This document shows, piece by piece, positions 18,241 through 26,820 of a DNA stretch of 58,360 nucleotides (positions are counted from its first letter, which is position 1; the number at the start of each line of letters is the position of its first letter). Position numbers and translations under genes: made by a program. The stretch lies in assembly GCF_033063295.1 (NCBI RefSeq), contig NZ_JAWJZH010000002.1, forward strand, positions 1 through 58,360, written 5' to 3'. The stretch comes from Nitrosomonas sp. Is35 (GTDB lineage: Bacteria > Pseudomonadota > Gammaproteobacteria > Burkholderiales > Nitrosomonadaceae). The notes under the pieces were generated by a model that was not told the origin of the DNA, searched no databases, and saw only the letters and a program-made list of their open reading frames with translations.

Positions 18241-19490
18241 AACGTCATCCCTTTAGTATTTTTCTTTGGGCGAGAATTCTTGTGATGTAATGGAGCTGAC
18301 ATACCAGATACAACTAACTTCGTTGATTTTGATGTTAGGCCCTTACGTTGTTGCCACTCTTTCCACCCTGTTAGCCTATAAGATAAATTTAATTCATTTT
18401 TTTGTCTACTATATTGTTTATTAATTTCATCAATGTCACTTTTATAGTCGCTATACAAGGATGCATACATCAAGCGTTTTGCTAGAGGCTTAAGAAATTT
18501 AAAAGACGCTTTCATGAATTTTATTTTTGTATTAAAGTAATTTTTACGGCTACGTAATTGCTCTGTACGCTCTTGCTTTAATTTGTTGAGTCCGTGTGTT
18601 CTGGCTTCTACAATCAGACTGCGTTCTTTCTTATATTTTTCATAGAGCGCTGCTTTTGAAACATCGCCTGGCTTTCTTTGATACCTTCTTTTGACCTTCA
18701 CATTTTCATCTACTGAGATTTCAAATTGACCCAAGCGCTTAGTTAATTTTTGTTTTGAAAGCGATCTATCAACACTGCTGGCTTTGATTACGATGTCCCT
18801 ACTATCATCAACAATAGTCTTAAAGGCAAAACCATTACCACGCTCAAGTATTTCCAGGCCATAATTCTTCAATACTTGGTGGAATGATTGCCAATCGTCC
18901 GCCATCTGCAATGGAACAAGCACATTTGATCTAATGTAAGATTGCAGGCTCTGTAGTTGAGCGTGATGATCAATGTCAGCAGCTTTACTTTGTATGCCCG
19001 GATTCTTGGTTTGGTGGTTAGTAACTGCCAAACCGTGGCGGATTTCCAACATCTCGCAAATTCTTCCAAGCTTCCAAAAATCCCGATAAGGTTCATGGAT
19101 AATCAATTTTTGCGGATGAATTTTATTAATGGCCAGGTGGATATGGAAATGTTCGGTATCAATATGAGATACGCTGATGCGCTGATGCTCTTCAAGCCCC
19201 AAGGATTTGCATAGTTCTTGCTCTATATCATCGAGAACATAATCCTCCGGCTTTTGTTCTGATTCGAAACTTATAACGAGATGGTAAGTTTTATCAGCTT
19301 GAGCTCGTATGTTTTTACCCTGCGTGTGCTCGATCTCCATAGTGCCCGATATAACTTCATCGGCATAACAATTACTCACCACAATCCTGCCGACTCTCTC
19401 CCCCACCCTGCTCTCTTTGACTAGATAATTGATCAAACGGGAGAAATTATTTTTATTGGCTTTCTTAATTGGGATATGTTTGGCTATCAA
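18237..19490 (-). CDS. traI: MOBP-family relaxase TraI (short form)
   Basis: Nicks oriT and leads the strand into the recipient. Tyr22 (LINYL), the RP4 TraI nucleophile position, is present, and HIDTEHFHIH at 109-118 is the metal-binding motif III. At 417 residues it is much shorter than RP4 TraI (732), lacking most of the C-terminal part, but the catalytic domain is complete and a basic, coiled-coil-like tail follows. The gene is 3 bases behind traJ and overlaps traG. Codon use is more AT-rich than in the trb operon. The short tail appears native, since no frameshift is visible. Confidence 0.92.
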   Translation of the reverse strand: MIAKHIPIKKANKNNFSRLINYLVKESRVGERVGRIVVSNCYADEVISGTMEIEHTQGKNIRAQADKTYHLVISFESEQKPEDYVLDDIEQELCKSLGLEEHQRISVSHIDTEHFHIHLAINKIHPQKLIIHEPYRDFWKLGRICEMLEIRHGLAVTNHQTKNPGIQSKAADIDHHAQLQSLQSYIRSNVLVPLQMADDWQSFHQVLKNYGLEILERGNGFAFKTIVDDSRDIVIKASSVDRSLSKQKLTKRLGQFEISVDENVKVKRRYQRKPGDVSKAALYEKYKKERSLIVEARTHGLNKLKQERTEQLRSRKNYFNTKIKFMKASFKFLKPLAKRLMYASLYSDYKSDIDEINKQYSRQKNELNLSYRLTGWKEWQQRKGLTSKSTKLVVSGMSAPLHHKNSRPKKNTKGMTL

Positions 19491-19493
19491 TTT

Positions 19494-19877
19494 TTATCCG
19501 TTAGAATCTAATGAACGCTTAAATTCGATAAGCGCATCAATCAATTCAGATTGAGTAGTCGAAATTTGTCCCAACAAACGATGCAGTTCCTCCTGTCCCA
19601 CAATCTTGGTTTTTCTATCATTGGTTAACCACAGCTTGATCAGCCCGCCAAGCCTTCCAAGATCAGCATTAATTTTTAATAACTTCTCAACATCTTCATT
19701 ATGTGATTGAACATTTATACTGCAATTAGTCCCTACACGTTGAAGATAGGTTGACAACGACATACCTACTTTAATGGCATTTTGTTCAATAACTTGTCGT
19801 TGCGCGCTAGTGCAGTAAACCTTAATTGGCGATAAATCCCTACGTCTGTCGCTGCGTACTTTCTCTAAAACACTCAT
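19494..19877 (-). CDS. traJ: TraJ-like oriT-binding relaxosome protein (MobC/RHH type)
   Basis: A 127-residue DNA-binding accessory protein. The N-terminal half holds a ribbon-helix-helix-like region (IKVYCTSAQRQVIEQNAIK then MSLSTYLQRVG) and the rest is helical, as in MobC/TraJ proteins. In RP4, TraJ binds one arm of the oriT inverted repeat and recruits TraI. ATG 19877 is preferred over 19916 because AGGAG sits six bases upstream. It is the first gene of the leftward operon, with the oriT directly upstream. Confidence 0.85.
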   Translation of the reverse strand: MSVLEKVRSDRRRDLSPIKVYCTSAQRQVIEQNAIKVGMSLSTYLQRVGTNCSINVQSHNEDVEKLLKINADLGRLGGLIKLWLTNDRKTKIVGQEELHRLLGQISTTQSELIDALIEFKRSLDSNG

Positions 19878-19930
19878 TTCTTTCTCCTTAAAACCTCGTA
19901 GAGCAAGAGTTTCCATTGAGCATGAAATGC

Positions 19931-19995
19931 GAATAAGGAAAGTGAAGGGGATTACTTTGAAAAAGTGGGCCTACTTCACCTATCTTGCCCCTACT
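19931..19995. other. RP4/IncP-type origin of transfer with nic site
   Basis: CTTCACCTATCTTGCCCC (19974-19991) differs from the RP4 nic region at one position of the core (TATCTTG for TATCCTG). By analogy nicking falls between 19987 and 19988. Upstream, GAATAAGG, AGTGAAG and GTGGGCCTA occur in the RP4 order, and GTGAAG (19942-19947) pairs with CTTCAC (19974-19979). It lies between divergent traJ and traK, exactly as in RP4. Confidence 0.92.
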
Positions 19996-20075
19996 ATTTA
20001 GTTTAATAAATGTTATTGGATTCGATCTTAACATAAATTAATCATTTACAAGCAGTAATAAATACTATATTGTGT

Positions 20076-20104
20076 TTGACAAATTATATTATAAGTACTT
20101 TAGA
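20076..20104 (+). promoter_or_regulatory. Candidate traKLM promoter
   Basis: A perfect TTGACA (20076-20081) is followed 17 bases later by TTTAGA, a weak -10. It points toward traK and lies in the AT-rich spacer between oriT and traK. The -10 match is poor, so this is tentative. Confidence 0.35.
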
Positions 20105-20202
20105 ATTTATTAAATCTACTCGGAGGATATTATTAAGATAAAGGTAGATAAAAGCTGGACACTCCAAAATCATTAAATGACATTAATGAACCGAGGAAAA
20201 AT

Positions 20203-20574
20203 GTGAAAAGTATTAGTAGCCGACTGGCAGCCCAATCAGAAACTCAACAACATAGAAGAGGTAAAAGGACACTTGCTGTTTTTTTACCTTTAAAGAATGA
20301 AATTGCTGAGGCCATCATTGAGGGGTGGTCAGTCAAATCCATTTGGCAATTATTGAATGATGAAAAAAGAATCGAATGCAGCTATGTCCGATTTGTTCGA
20401 ATCTGCAATAAGCACGGTCTCAACAAGAAGTATTTAACGCCAGAAAAGGAGATTTTTTACAAAACAGAAATTAAGCAAAATAACTCGAGCAAATCAGATC
20501 CAAACAGCACTATTGAACCAACAACTGAACGATTCGAATATAACCCGGTAGCAGATATAAAGGAGTTAATTTAA
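20203..20574 (+). CDS. traK: TraK-like oriT-binding protein
   Basis: A 123-residue protein with a basic N-terminus and a helix-turn-helix-like region (IAEAIIEGWSVKSIWQLL, then a helix with YVRFVRICNKHG). RP4 TraK wraps oriT DNA and assists relaxosome activity. The start is GTG at 20203, supported by GAGG six bases upstream. The C-terminal third is polar and low in complexity. Its stop overlaps the traL start. The assignment uses family resemblance plus its position next to oriT. Confidence 0.8.
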   Translation: MKSISSRLAAQSETQQHRRGKRTLAVFLPLKNEIAEAIIEGWSVKSIWQLLNDEKRIECSYVRFVRICNKHGLNKKYLTPEKEIFYKTEIKQNNSSKSDPNSTIEPTTERFEYNPVADIKELI

Positions 20575-21305
20575 TGGCTAATGTACATATGATCCTCCAG
20601 GGTAAAGGCGGCGTAGGAAAATCCTTTATTGCCAGCCTCTTAGCACAGCATAAAATAGCTGATCACAAGAGTATATTGTGTATTGATACTGATCCTGTCA
20701 ACGCAACATTCGCTGGATTTAAAGCATTGAATGTCAAGCGGTTGGAGCTTATGGATGGGGATGTGATAAATGCTAGAAAGTTTGATGATTTGATAGAGTT
20801 AATTGCGCTTTCTGAATCGGATATCGTCATCGACAATGGAGCAAGTACCTTTATTGCATTGTCTCACTATCTCATCTCAAACCATATTGCCAGTATGCTC
20901 AAAGAGCTCGGGCATACTTTGGTAATTCATACCGTGATCACTGGTGGCCAGGCATTTCAAGATACATTAAATGGTTTCAATCAATTGATAAAGCACTTCT
21001 CAGATGAAGTAAAAATCATCGTTTGGCTCAATCCTTACTGGGGAAATATCAACATACAAGGAAAAACATTCGAAGATCTGAGAGTTTATCAAGAAAACAA
21101 GAAAAAAATCAGCGCAATCATACATATTCCTAACTTTAAGGAGGAAACTTTCGGTTCTGATCTGAAAGACATGCTTAAAGAACGTTTAACGTTTGTTGAA
21201 GCAATCTCAAAGAAAGAACTCACTATTATGATGCGCCAAAGATTGAAAATTATTTCTACTCAGATTTTTAAGCAATTGGATAACTTGGAAGCAGCATTAT
21301 CATGA
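20574..21305 (+). CDS. traL: TraL-like ParA-family ATPase
   Basis: A 243-residue deviant-Walker ATPase, the size of RP4 TraL (about 240). GKGGVGKS at 10-17 is Walker A and SDIVIDNGAST around 83-93 is the Walker B region. It lies between traK and traM with overlaps at both ends (TAATG with traK, ATGA with traM). The function of TraL in RP4 is poorly defined. This is not the partition ATPase, which is encoded separately at 27155. Confidence 0.85.
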   Translation: MANVHMILQGKGGVGKSFIASLLAQHKIADHKSILCIDTDPVNATFAGFKALNVKRLELMDGDVINARKFDDLIELIALSESDIVIDNGASTFIALSHYLISNHIASMLKELGHTLVIHTVITGGQAFQDTLNGFNQLIKHFSDEVKIIVWLNPYWGNINIQGKTFEDLRVYQENKKKISAIIHIPNFKEETFGSDLKDMLKERLTFVEAISKKELTIMMRQRLKIISTQIFKQLDNLEAALS

Positions 21306-21763
21306 CTTTTGATTTTGATAATTCATCATTTGAACTGGAAAGCGAAGAGTTAAAAGAAATTGAAAAGCTCATTGCCCAAACGCATGGTTTTTATCTTTCT
21401 AGGGATGATCCCATACTCATTTTATACACGCTTAATAAGCTTATTATGAAGGAAAACATCAATTTATTATCGAAAGCGATGAAGACCTTTAAAGAAGAAA
21501 TGGCACTCGAAGCATTTAAATGGTCAGACTCATCAAATATCGCAGCAGAAAAAGTATTTTCTATGACACTTAATGCGCATGAGATTGCGATGAATAAATT
21601 ATTTGAAAAAATAGCAGTAAAGATTTCAACTGAAATTGAAGCTCGTTATTCTTCCGTTCAGAAACAGGAAATATTCGGTCGTGATTCTCTAAAACTGGCT
21701 GTGATCATGAGTTTCATTGCCTCTTTTATCACCTTAGCATCTACCTTAATCGTAGTAATTTGA
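21302..21763 (+). CDS. traM: TraM-like membrane protein
   Basis: A 153-residue protein, mostly helical and acidic, ending in one hydrophobic segment (LAVIMSFIASFITLASTLIV) that should anchor it by the C-terminus. It is the third gene of traKLM, overlapping traL by ATGA, at the RP4 traM position. RP4 TraM contributes to transfer efficiency by an unknown route. Naming rests mainly on synteny and length. Confidence 0.7.
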   Translation: MTFDFDNSSFELESEELKEIEKLIAQTHGFYLSRDDPILILYTLNKLIMKENINLLSKAMKTFKEEMALEAFKWSDSSNIAAEKVFSMTLNAHEIAMNKLFEKIAVKISTEIEARYSSVQKQEIFGRDSLKLAVIMSFIASFITLASTLIVVI

Positions 21764-21785
21764 TTAGATTGCTATGAATTCTTAC

Positions 21786-22318
21786 AAAGGTGACAGTTTA
21801 GGCAATATGGATTGTTGTTGTTTTTTAAATAAACAACAACATATTTAAAAACGTTTAGGTGTTTTTTGATATTTATATTCATATTGTTAAATGATGTTGG
21901 GTGATTGTTTTAGCAATGAAAAGTGATACTTCCGGCAATCAGGTGATACTTTTGGCAATGCAAGGTGATAGTTTAGGCAATTAAAAGTGACAGTTTAGGC
22001 AATTTGATCCTGATATTGTTATGAGAGAAAAAACAGATTATTGAAAGACTATTTCGAATATTAAAAGTCCTATATAACAATAATATATCAAAGTATACGT
22101 GAAATGAGATGAGCGAAAAGTGATAGTTTAGGCAATGATATTTTCATTGTGGCCTTAAAAGGTGACAGTTTAGGCAATATGATTGGCATTACGGACTTGA
22201 AAAGTGACAGTTTAAGCAATTAAAGATCATTGAATCTATTGTAAAGGTGACAGTTTAGGCAATATTGATTTTGCATGTAAATTGCAAAGGTGACAGTTTA
22301 GGCAATTAAAGGTGATAG
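21786..22318. repeat. Iteron array of the replication origin (oriV)
   Basis: Ten copies of a ~21-base direct repeat, core GTGACAGTTTAGGCAAT, start at about 21786, 21919, 21940, 21961, 21983, 22116, 22157, 22201, 22243 and 22286, with a partial copy at 22308. Copies two and three are the most degenerate (ACTTCCGG, ACTTTTGG). Four copies in the middle form a tight tandem block; the others are spaced about 40-130 bases apart. An AT-rich stretch at 22010-22110 could be the unwinding element. The array directly precedes the Rep_3 initiator gene. Confidence 0.92.
21814..21840. terminator. Perfect 10-bp hairpin downstream of traM
   Basis: GTTGTTGTTT (21814-21823) and AAACAACAAC (21831-21840) flank TTTAAAT. 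It sits just after iteron 1 and may end traKLM transcripts or be part of the origin. There is no T-run after the stem, so intrinsic termination is uncertain. Confidence 0.35.
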
Positions 22319-22332
22319 AGTAAATGATAAAA

Positions 22333-22378
22333 AAATCACCAGTTGAATAAATAAAGTGATAGTATGCGAAAATTGACA
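22333..22378. promoter_or_regulatory. Candidate rep operator/promoter
   Basis: Inverted iteron-like halves, ATCACC near 22335 and AAGTGATAGT near 22354, face each other just before TTGACA (22373-22378). Iteron plasmids often autorepress rep through such inverted half-repeats. If TTGACA is a -35, transcription starts after 22400, which favours the rep start at 22429. Confidence 0.4.
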
Positions 22379-22428
22379 TGTCACTTTATGGTTATCATTC
22401 TAAGCCTATGGATTTACAAAAGGAAACT

Positions 22429-23703
22429 ATGGGATCCCCTACTGAAATCATAAAAAAGAATGTTGCGGCAATACATACAGAAGGTAAGTTAAGCCTTCTC
22501 GAAAGGAAATTAGTTAATGTTTTATTGTTAAATGCGTATGACGATCTATTAACAACAAGAACACATACCATCCCCCTCAAACATTTGTATGCCCTACTTT
22601 CGTGGGAATATGCATCAAGTCTTAGCACCTTAAAGAATGCACTTAATCGATTAACGACAACGGCCGTCGAATTTAATTTGATGGAAGATGGCAAGGAAAA
22701 ATGGGAAGTGATGTCCATGCTCTCCTATGCATCGATTGATAACGGTGTCTGCACCTATCGTTATGACGATTCGTTGGCATCAAGGCTATATGATCCTGAA
22801 ATTTATGCAAAAATTAATATAGGAATGCAAAGACGTTTTGATGGAGGTTATGCCCTCACCCTTTATGAAAACTGTATAAGATATAAATCAGTTGGATCAA
22901 CGGGATGGTGGGATATTGAGAAATTCAGAAAAATCATCGGTGCCGAATCTAAGATTTACGATGAATTTAAGTACTTGAAGAGAAATATCATTAATCTATC
23001 TATCAATGAGATTAATAATGTTTCAGATATATTGATAAGTGCAGAGTTTAGTCGAACTAAAAGGAAAGTGACGAGCATTAAATTTACCATTGAAGATAAT
23101 CCGCAGCAGACACTGCTACCTATTAGTCAATTAGATCAATATGCTGAGATTAAAGAAACAGAACTGTTTCGTAGAATGGTAGATCATGGGTTTAATGAAA
23201 GATTGATTTTGACCTGGATGGTTCAAGACACACCAAGAGTCAAAGCCGTTTTAGATTACGTAGAAGATAAAGACAGAAATAAAAAATTGCATGGAAAACC
23301 GGCTGGATATATAAGAAAGCTGATTGAAGAAGGTGTGGATGTTGAGAAAAAAACAAATTATGAATTGGCCAAAGAAGCTAAAAAGGTAGAAAAAGCCAAA
23401 CTCTTACAGGATCAAAGAAAAAACGAAGAAAAACAAGATCACGAAGTATTACTTAAGAAACAGCGAGTGGATGAAGTCATTCATTCCCTTTCAAATGAAC
23501 AAATAAAAGAATATTTAAAATCATATGCTCAAGAATATGGTGAGAAAAAAATTCATTCTTGGGATGAAGATCTGGGACAGTTAACTGATTCTATAGAAAG
23601 AGTTAGTTTTAATGCTTGGTTACGTGGGAAGATTTCTACTGGTTTAAAAAGCAAAAATAAGGGAACTAGGCAACGAGTAACCAAAAATGCCGCAATTGTT
23701 TAA
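22429..23703 (+). CDS. Rep_3-family replication initiator
   Basis: A 424-residue initiator that should bind the adjacent iterons and open the origin. The N-terminal IIKKNVAAIHTEGKLSLLER and the WEYASSLSTLKNALNRL region are the first winged-helix of Rep_3 proteins, and FDGGYALTLYENCIRY plus WWDIEKFRKIIG fit the second. The C-terminal ~140 residues are a lysine/glutamate-rich helical extension. The frame opens at 22378, but only ATG 22429 has a Shine-Dalgarno (AAGGA, 22420-22424), and TTGACA overlaps the upstream ATG. Rep_3 replicons include IncP-unlike groups, so the replicon and the RP4-like transfer region may have separate histories. Confidence 0.88.
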   Translation: MGSPTEIIKKNVAAIHTEGKLSLLERKLVNVLLLNAYDDLLTTRTHTIPLKHLYALLSWEYASSLSTLKNALNRLTTTAVEFNLMEDGKEKWEVMSMLSYASIDNGVCTYRYDDSLASRLYDPEIYAKINIGMQRRFDGGYALTLYENCIRYKSVGSTGWWDIEKFRKIIGAESKIYDEFKYLKRNIINLSINEINNVSDILISAEFSRTKRKVTSIKFTIEDNPQQTLLPISQLDQYAEIKETELFRRMVDHGFNERLILTWMVQDTPRVKAVLDYVEDKDRNKKLHGKPAGYIRKLIEEGVDVEKKTNYELAKEAKKVEKAKLLQDQRKNEEKQDHEVLLKKQRVDEVIHSLSNEQIKEYLKSYAQEYGEKKIHSWDEDLGQLTDSIERVSFNAWLRGKISTGLKSKNKGTRQRVTKNAAIV

Positions 23704-23861
23704 TTAAGTGTTTCTCCCTTAACGATTTTTATTTTATGATCGCGCAATCAAGGATTGATATAGTTTATCTTTCTGTCTTCTTATTACAATAATCTAATAC
23801 TTAAATATTATACTATTAAGATATTCGACTATTAATAAGAACTATCTTTATTATCAATAAT

Positions 23862-24217
23862 TCAATAGCCTATATCTATCTGAGGCCGAAATCGATAATT
23901 TCTCAGTCCCAATCTCATGGCTCGGCAAGCTTTACCAAGGCTGGAATATGGGACCATACTCAACAACTCGATAATGCTCTTGGTTGAAATCAGCTCTTCG
24001 ATCACGTTCTGCCGTGCGTTGACGCGGTGATACCAGTGCTGTAGATGGACACAAATGAAACGAACGTCAATATCGATATGCTGCGAGGCAAAACTCGAAG
24101 TCTCGGCTGCCGGATTAGCAAGCGTAAAGCATAAGAATGTTTTGCTCAGCCTCACTGGGTGACAATCGAGCTTCGATGACGTGAGGGATTAGCGGATTAA
24201 TTGGATACGCGATACTC
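23862..24217 (-). pseudogene. Broken gene downstream of the DUF1016 gene
   Basis: On the minus strand, before the IS inserted, the DUF1016 stop would have overlapped an ATG (ATGA) opening a frame that runs 34 codons to a TAA near 24114. A second frame, open to 23862, carries on from there with 97 codons. One frameshift would join them into a protein of about 120 residues. The IS has replaced the ATG by CTG, so the gene is both decapitated and frameshifted. I do not recognise the product. The rest of 23704-23861 is AT-rich with no visible feature. Confidence 0.35.
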
Positions 24218-24234
24218 AGGTAATCCCCCCATTT

Positions 24235-25092
24235 TTAACAGGAGTTTGCAGTAGAGGGTTTTAGTTTAAAAGCTTCTGCCAACTTCATTGCTGGCGTTAT
24301 ACCTCCAAGCGCCATACTCGGACGTTCATTATTGTAAATCCATAACCATTGTGTAGCGGTAAGTTGTGCCTCTTCAATGGTTGCAAAGTCATTCATCTCC
24401 AGCCATTCATGCCGAACAGTTCTGTTATAGCGTTCCACATAGGCATTTTGCTGTGGCTTTCCTGGTTGAATGTAATCAAGCTGGATACCTCGCTTCTCTG
24501 CCCAGCAACAAATCGTGGCACTGATATTTTCCGGCCCGTTATCACAACGAATCTTCCTGGGTTTACCGCGCCATTCGATAATCCGATCCAGAGCGCGCGT
24601 AACGCGTTCTGATGGAAGCGATACATCCACTTCGATTCCCAATCCCTCACGGTTGAAGTCATCCAGCACATTAAAAGTTCGAAAAGACCGGCCATTGGTG
24701 AGTTGATCAGCCATAAAATCCATCGACCATGTGTCATTAGGCCGTTCTGGCACAGCCAATGGTTCCGGCTTCTCCCGCTTTAACCGCTTGCGCGGCTTAA
24801 TTCGTAAATTTAATTCCAACTCACGGTAAATACGATACACCCGTTTATGATTCCATCCAAAACCCTTCACATTACGCAAATAAAGAAAGCATAAACCAAA
24901 GCCCCAGCGCTTGTGGCAAGCCGTCAAACGGATTAACCAATCGGCAATTTCCTCGTTCTCATCGTTGCGCATTGACCGATAACGATAGCACGTCTCAGAA
25001 ATGCGAAATGTTGCACACGCCAAAACGATACTAACGGACTTATCCTGTACTGCCCACTGTGCCATCATCTTGCGCTGTGAGGGTTTTACCAC
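24235..25092 (-). CDS. IS3-family transposase OrfB (DDE integrase)
   Basis: A 285-residue catalytic half of the transposase. WSMDFMAD gives the first Asp, RCDNGPE the second Asp and [17 protein letters not shown] the catalytic Glu, with the typical K/R seven residues later. The N-terminal part has the HTH_21-like region ([15 protein letters not shown]). It overlaps orfA by 7 bases in a different phase, so a frameshifted OrfAB fusion transposase is expected. The stop lies 16 bases inside the left end of the element. Confidence 0.93.
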   Translation of the reverse strand: MVKPSQRKMMAQWAVQDKSVSIVLACATFRISETCYRYRSMRNDENEEIADWLIRLTACHKRWGFGLCFLYLRNVKGFGWNHKRVYRIYRELELNLRIKPRKRLKREKPEPLAVPERPNDTWSMDFMADQLTNGRSFRTFNVLDDFNREGLGIEVDVSLPSERVTRALDRIIEWRGKPRKIRCDNGPENISATICCWAEKRGIQLDYIQPGKPQQNAYVERYNRTVRHEWLEMNDFATIEEAQLTATQWLWIYNNERPSMALGGITPAMKLAEAFKLKPSTANSC

Positions 25093-25352
25093 TTTTTTCC
25101 GAGCGCCTCCTTCAACAGCTCATTCTGCATCTGGCTTTCCGCATACATCCGCTTTAACCGTTTGTTTTCCTCTGCCATTGCTTTCATTTCTGAAAGCATC
25201 GCAACGTCCATTCCGCCATACTTGCTGCGCCATTTATAGAAACTTGCGTTACTCATTCCATACTCCCGGCATAAATCAGCCACAGGTATTCCTCCCTCTG
25301 CCTGTTTCAATATCTGCATGATCTGGCTTTCCGTAAATCGTTGCTTCTTCAT
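25086..25352 (-). CDS. IS3-family OrfA (HTH protein)
   Basis: An 88-residue DNA-binding protein. [20 protein letters not shown] and [21 protein letters not shown] are the helix-turn-helix typical of IS3-family OrfA, and a leucine-zipper-like helix ([19 protein letters not shown]) follows for multimerisation. It binds the element ends and supplies the N-terminus of the fused transposase. It is complete, and the start lies about 70 bases inside the right end. Confidence 0.93.
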   Translation of the reverse strand: MKKQRFTESQIMQILKQAEGGIPVADLCREYGMSNASFYKWRSKYGGMDVAMLSEMKAMAEENKRLKRMYAESQMQNELLKEALGKKW

Positions 25353-25424
25353 CAGTAAAATTCCTCTTCGTCTACGATAAAAAATTCTACTGCTTTACTC
25401 GATTAATTTTTGGGGGGATTACCC

Positions 25425-26474
25425 TCATGCTCGATCATCATCCGGCGCAGCCAGTGTGGTACGTTCACGTGCATGCTCAATAGCACGGTGCAGACGATCT
25501 CTCAGCACCGCAGCCGGTGGCAATTCGACGAGGTATTCTGCTACCCTAATTGATGCTTCATCCAGCTGCAAGAGTTCAATTTGCTCGGCATCGGCGCTTG
25601 CGCATAGGATGAGACCGATTGGCGATTCTTCCTCAGAGGTGCGTTCATGCTTGTCCAGCCAGCGTAGGTAAAGTTCCATCTGCCCTTTGTGGCTGGGCTG
25701 AAATGATTCCAATTTGAGTTCGATGGCTACCAAGCGGCGCAAATGCCGGTGATAAAACAAGAGGTCGAGGTAAAAATCGTCCTTGCCGACACTCATGCGT
25801 TTTTGACGCTCAATGAAACAGAAACCATTGCCCATTTCGAGCAGAAAGGATTCCATTTCGCGAAGTATGGCCGTTTCCAGGTCTTTTTCGCTGTAGGCAC
25901 TCGACAAGCCAAGGAAGTTGAGCAGGTAAGGGTCACGAAACACCATGTCCGGGGTCATCTTCCCTTCACGTAAGGTGGCAAGTTCCTGACGAACGATTTC
26001 TTCACTGTTCTTTGACAAGGCGGTACGCTCAAAGAGCATGCCGTTGATCTTCTGTCGCAGGGTGCGAACGCTCCAGCGTTCCATACGGCACATTTCGGCA
26101 TAGAATTCACGTGCGAGCGGGTCTTTCAGAGGCAATAGCGCAATGAAATGAGTCCACGTCAATTCTTGTATCAGTGATACAAGTATTTTCTCGTCTGAGA
26201 ACAGTTCGGCAAATCGGACCATCCGTGTTAGGGCTGAATAACTGAAGCCCTTGCCATATTCTCGCTCCAATTGTTGTGCCAGTGATGCAAGAATCTTCTG
26301 GCCGTACTCGCCCCGGCCATCGGTCAAATTTTCTCGCAGAAGACGCTTACCAATACGCCAGTAAGCTATGGTCAGTCCAGCATTCGCGGCATGAGCCACC
26401 TGAAGCCGGGCATCCTCGATTAGCGTACGGATTTCTGCCAGCAGCGAATCGGGACGAATGGGGGTATGGGTCAT
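25425..26474 (-). CDS. DUF1016 (YhcG-type) PD-(D/E)xK nuclease-like protein
   Basis: A 349-residue protein. The N-terminal half is the DUF1016 domain (IAYWRIGKRLL, YGQKILASLAQQLEREYGKGFS). The C-terminal half is a PD-(D/E)xK fold with DDFYLDLLFYHRHLRR and VAIELK giving Asp...Glu-x-Lys. Such genes are often found beside type I restriction genes and in defence islands; none of those partners is here. The start overlaps the stop of a 102-residue protein (ATGA). The stop codon falls in the IS target duplication but the coding sequence is intact. Confidence 0.85.
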   Translation of the reverse strand: MTHTPIRPDSLLAEIRTLIEDARLQVAHAANAGLTIAYWRIGKRLLRENLTDGRGEYGQKILASLAQQLEREYGKGFSYSALTRMVRFAELFSDEKILVSLIQELTWTHFIALLPLKDPLAREFYAEMCRMERWSVRTLRQKINGMLFERTALSKNSEEIVRQELATLREGKMTPDMVFRDPYLLNFLGLSSAYSEKDLETAILREMESFLLEMGNGFCFIERQKRMSVGKDDFYLDLLFYHRHLRRLVAIELKLESFQPSHKGQMELYLRWLDKHERTSEEESPIGLILCASADAEQIELLQLDEASIRVAEYLVELPPAAVLRDRLHRAIEHARERTTLAAPDDDRA

Positions 26475-26779
26475 CGGTCAGCTCCCTGCTCCCGAAGCCA
26501 ATCCATTTTATCATATCGATACTTAGGAAACTTATATTGTAACGTCATATGCTCGAGCGACAGGCGTTTTGCCATGGTGGCAACTTGTCCTAGTCTCGCT
26601 TCATTTCTGACTTTCAACGGAACAATCAGGCTAACACTCATTGCCCAATTCAAACGTACCCATTTCCATAAAAGGGAGATCCATAAATCAATCTCTTCGG
26701 CTTGCATGTGCTGACGAACAGCACGCAGAATCTGAAGATATCGTTTTAGCCGAATATTTAAGTATTGTACGAGCGTCAC
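26471..26779 (-). CDS. Hypothetical protein coupled to the DUF1016 gene
   Basis: A 102-residue basic protein, rich in Arg, Leu and Trp (EIDLWISLLWKWVRLNWAM), with no family I recognise. The hydrophobic stretch is broken by charges and is unlikely to span the membrane. Its stop overlaps the start of the nuclease-like gene (ATGA), so the two are probably translated together. It may be a partner or an inhibitor of that nuclease. The size and the coupling support a real gene. Confidence 0.5.
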   Translation of the reverse strand: MTLVQYLNIRLKRYLQILRAVRQHMQAEEIDLWISLLWKWVRLNWAMSVSLIVPLKVRNEARLGQVATMAKRLSLEHMTLQYKFPKYRYDKMDWLREQGADR

Positions 26780-26800
26780 AATACTATGACATTATAATAT

Positions 26801-26820
26801 TATAGTATTGTAATACTATA
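26801..26820. repeat. 20-bp palindrome between the partition and nuclease genes
   Basis: TATAGTATT and AATACTATA flank GT. It overlaps the stop of the RHH partition gene and lies just upstream of the 102-residue gene on the same strand. It may be an operator. Related AATACTAT copies occur nearby (26780-26787). Confidence 0.4.

Larger units (their letters stand above)
24219..25423 (-). mobile_element. IS3-family insertion sequence, complete, with target duplication
   Basis: A 1205-bp element. Its ends are inverted repeats beginning GGTAATCCCCCCA, with a T/A-rich continuation. It is flanked by the 4-bp direct repeat CTCA (24215-24218 and 25424-25427). It encodes overlapping orfA and orfB in the usual IS3 arrangement. 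Intact ends, duplication and open frames indicate a recent, probably active insertion. Confidence 0.92.

Noticed and set aside
21786..22318. CRISPR-like direct repeats
   Set aside because: Spacing between copies is irregular, several are nearly abutting, there are no cas genes, and a Rep_3 gene follows. They are iterons.
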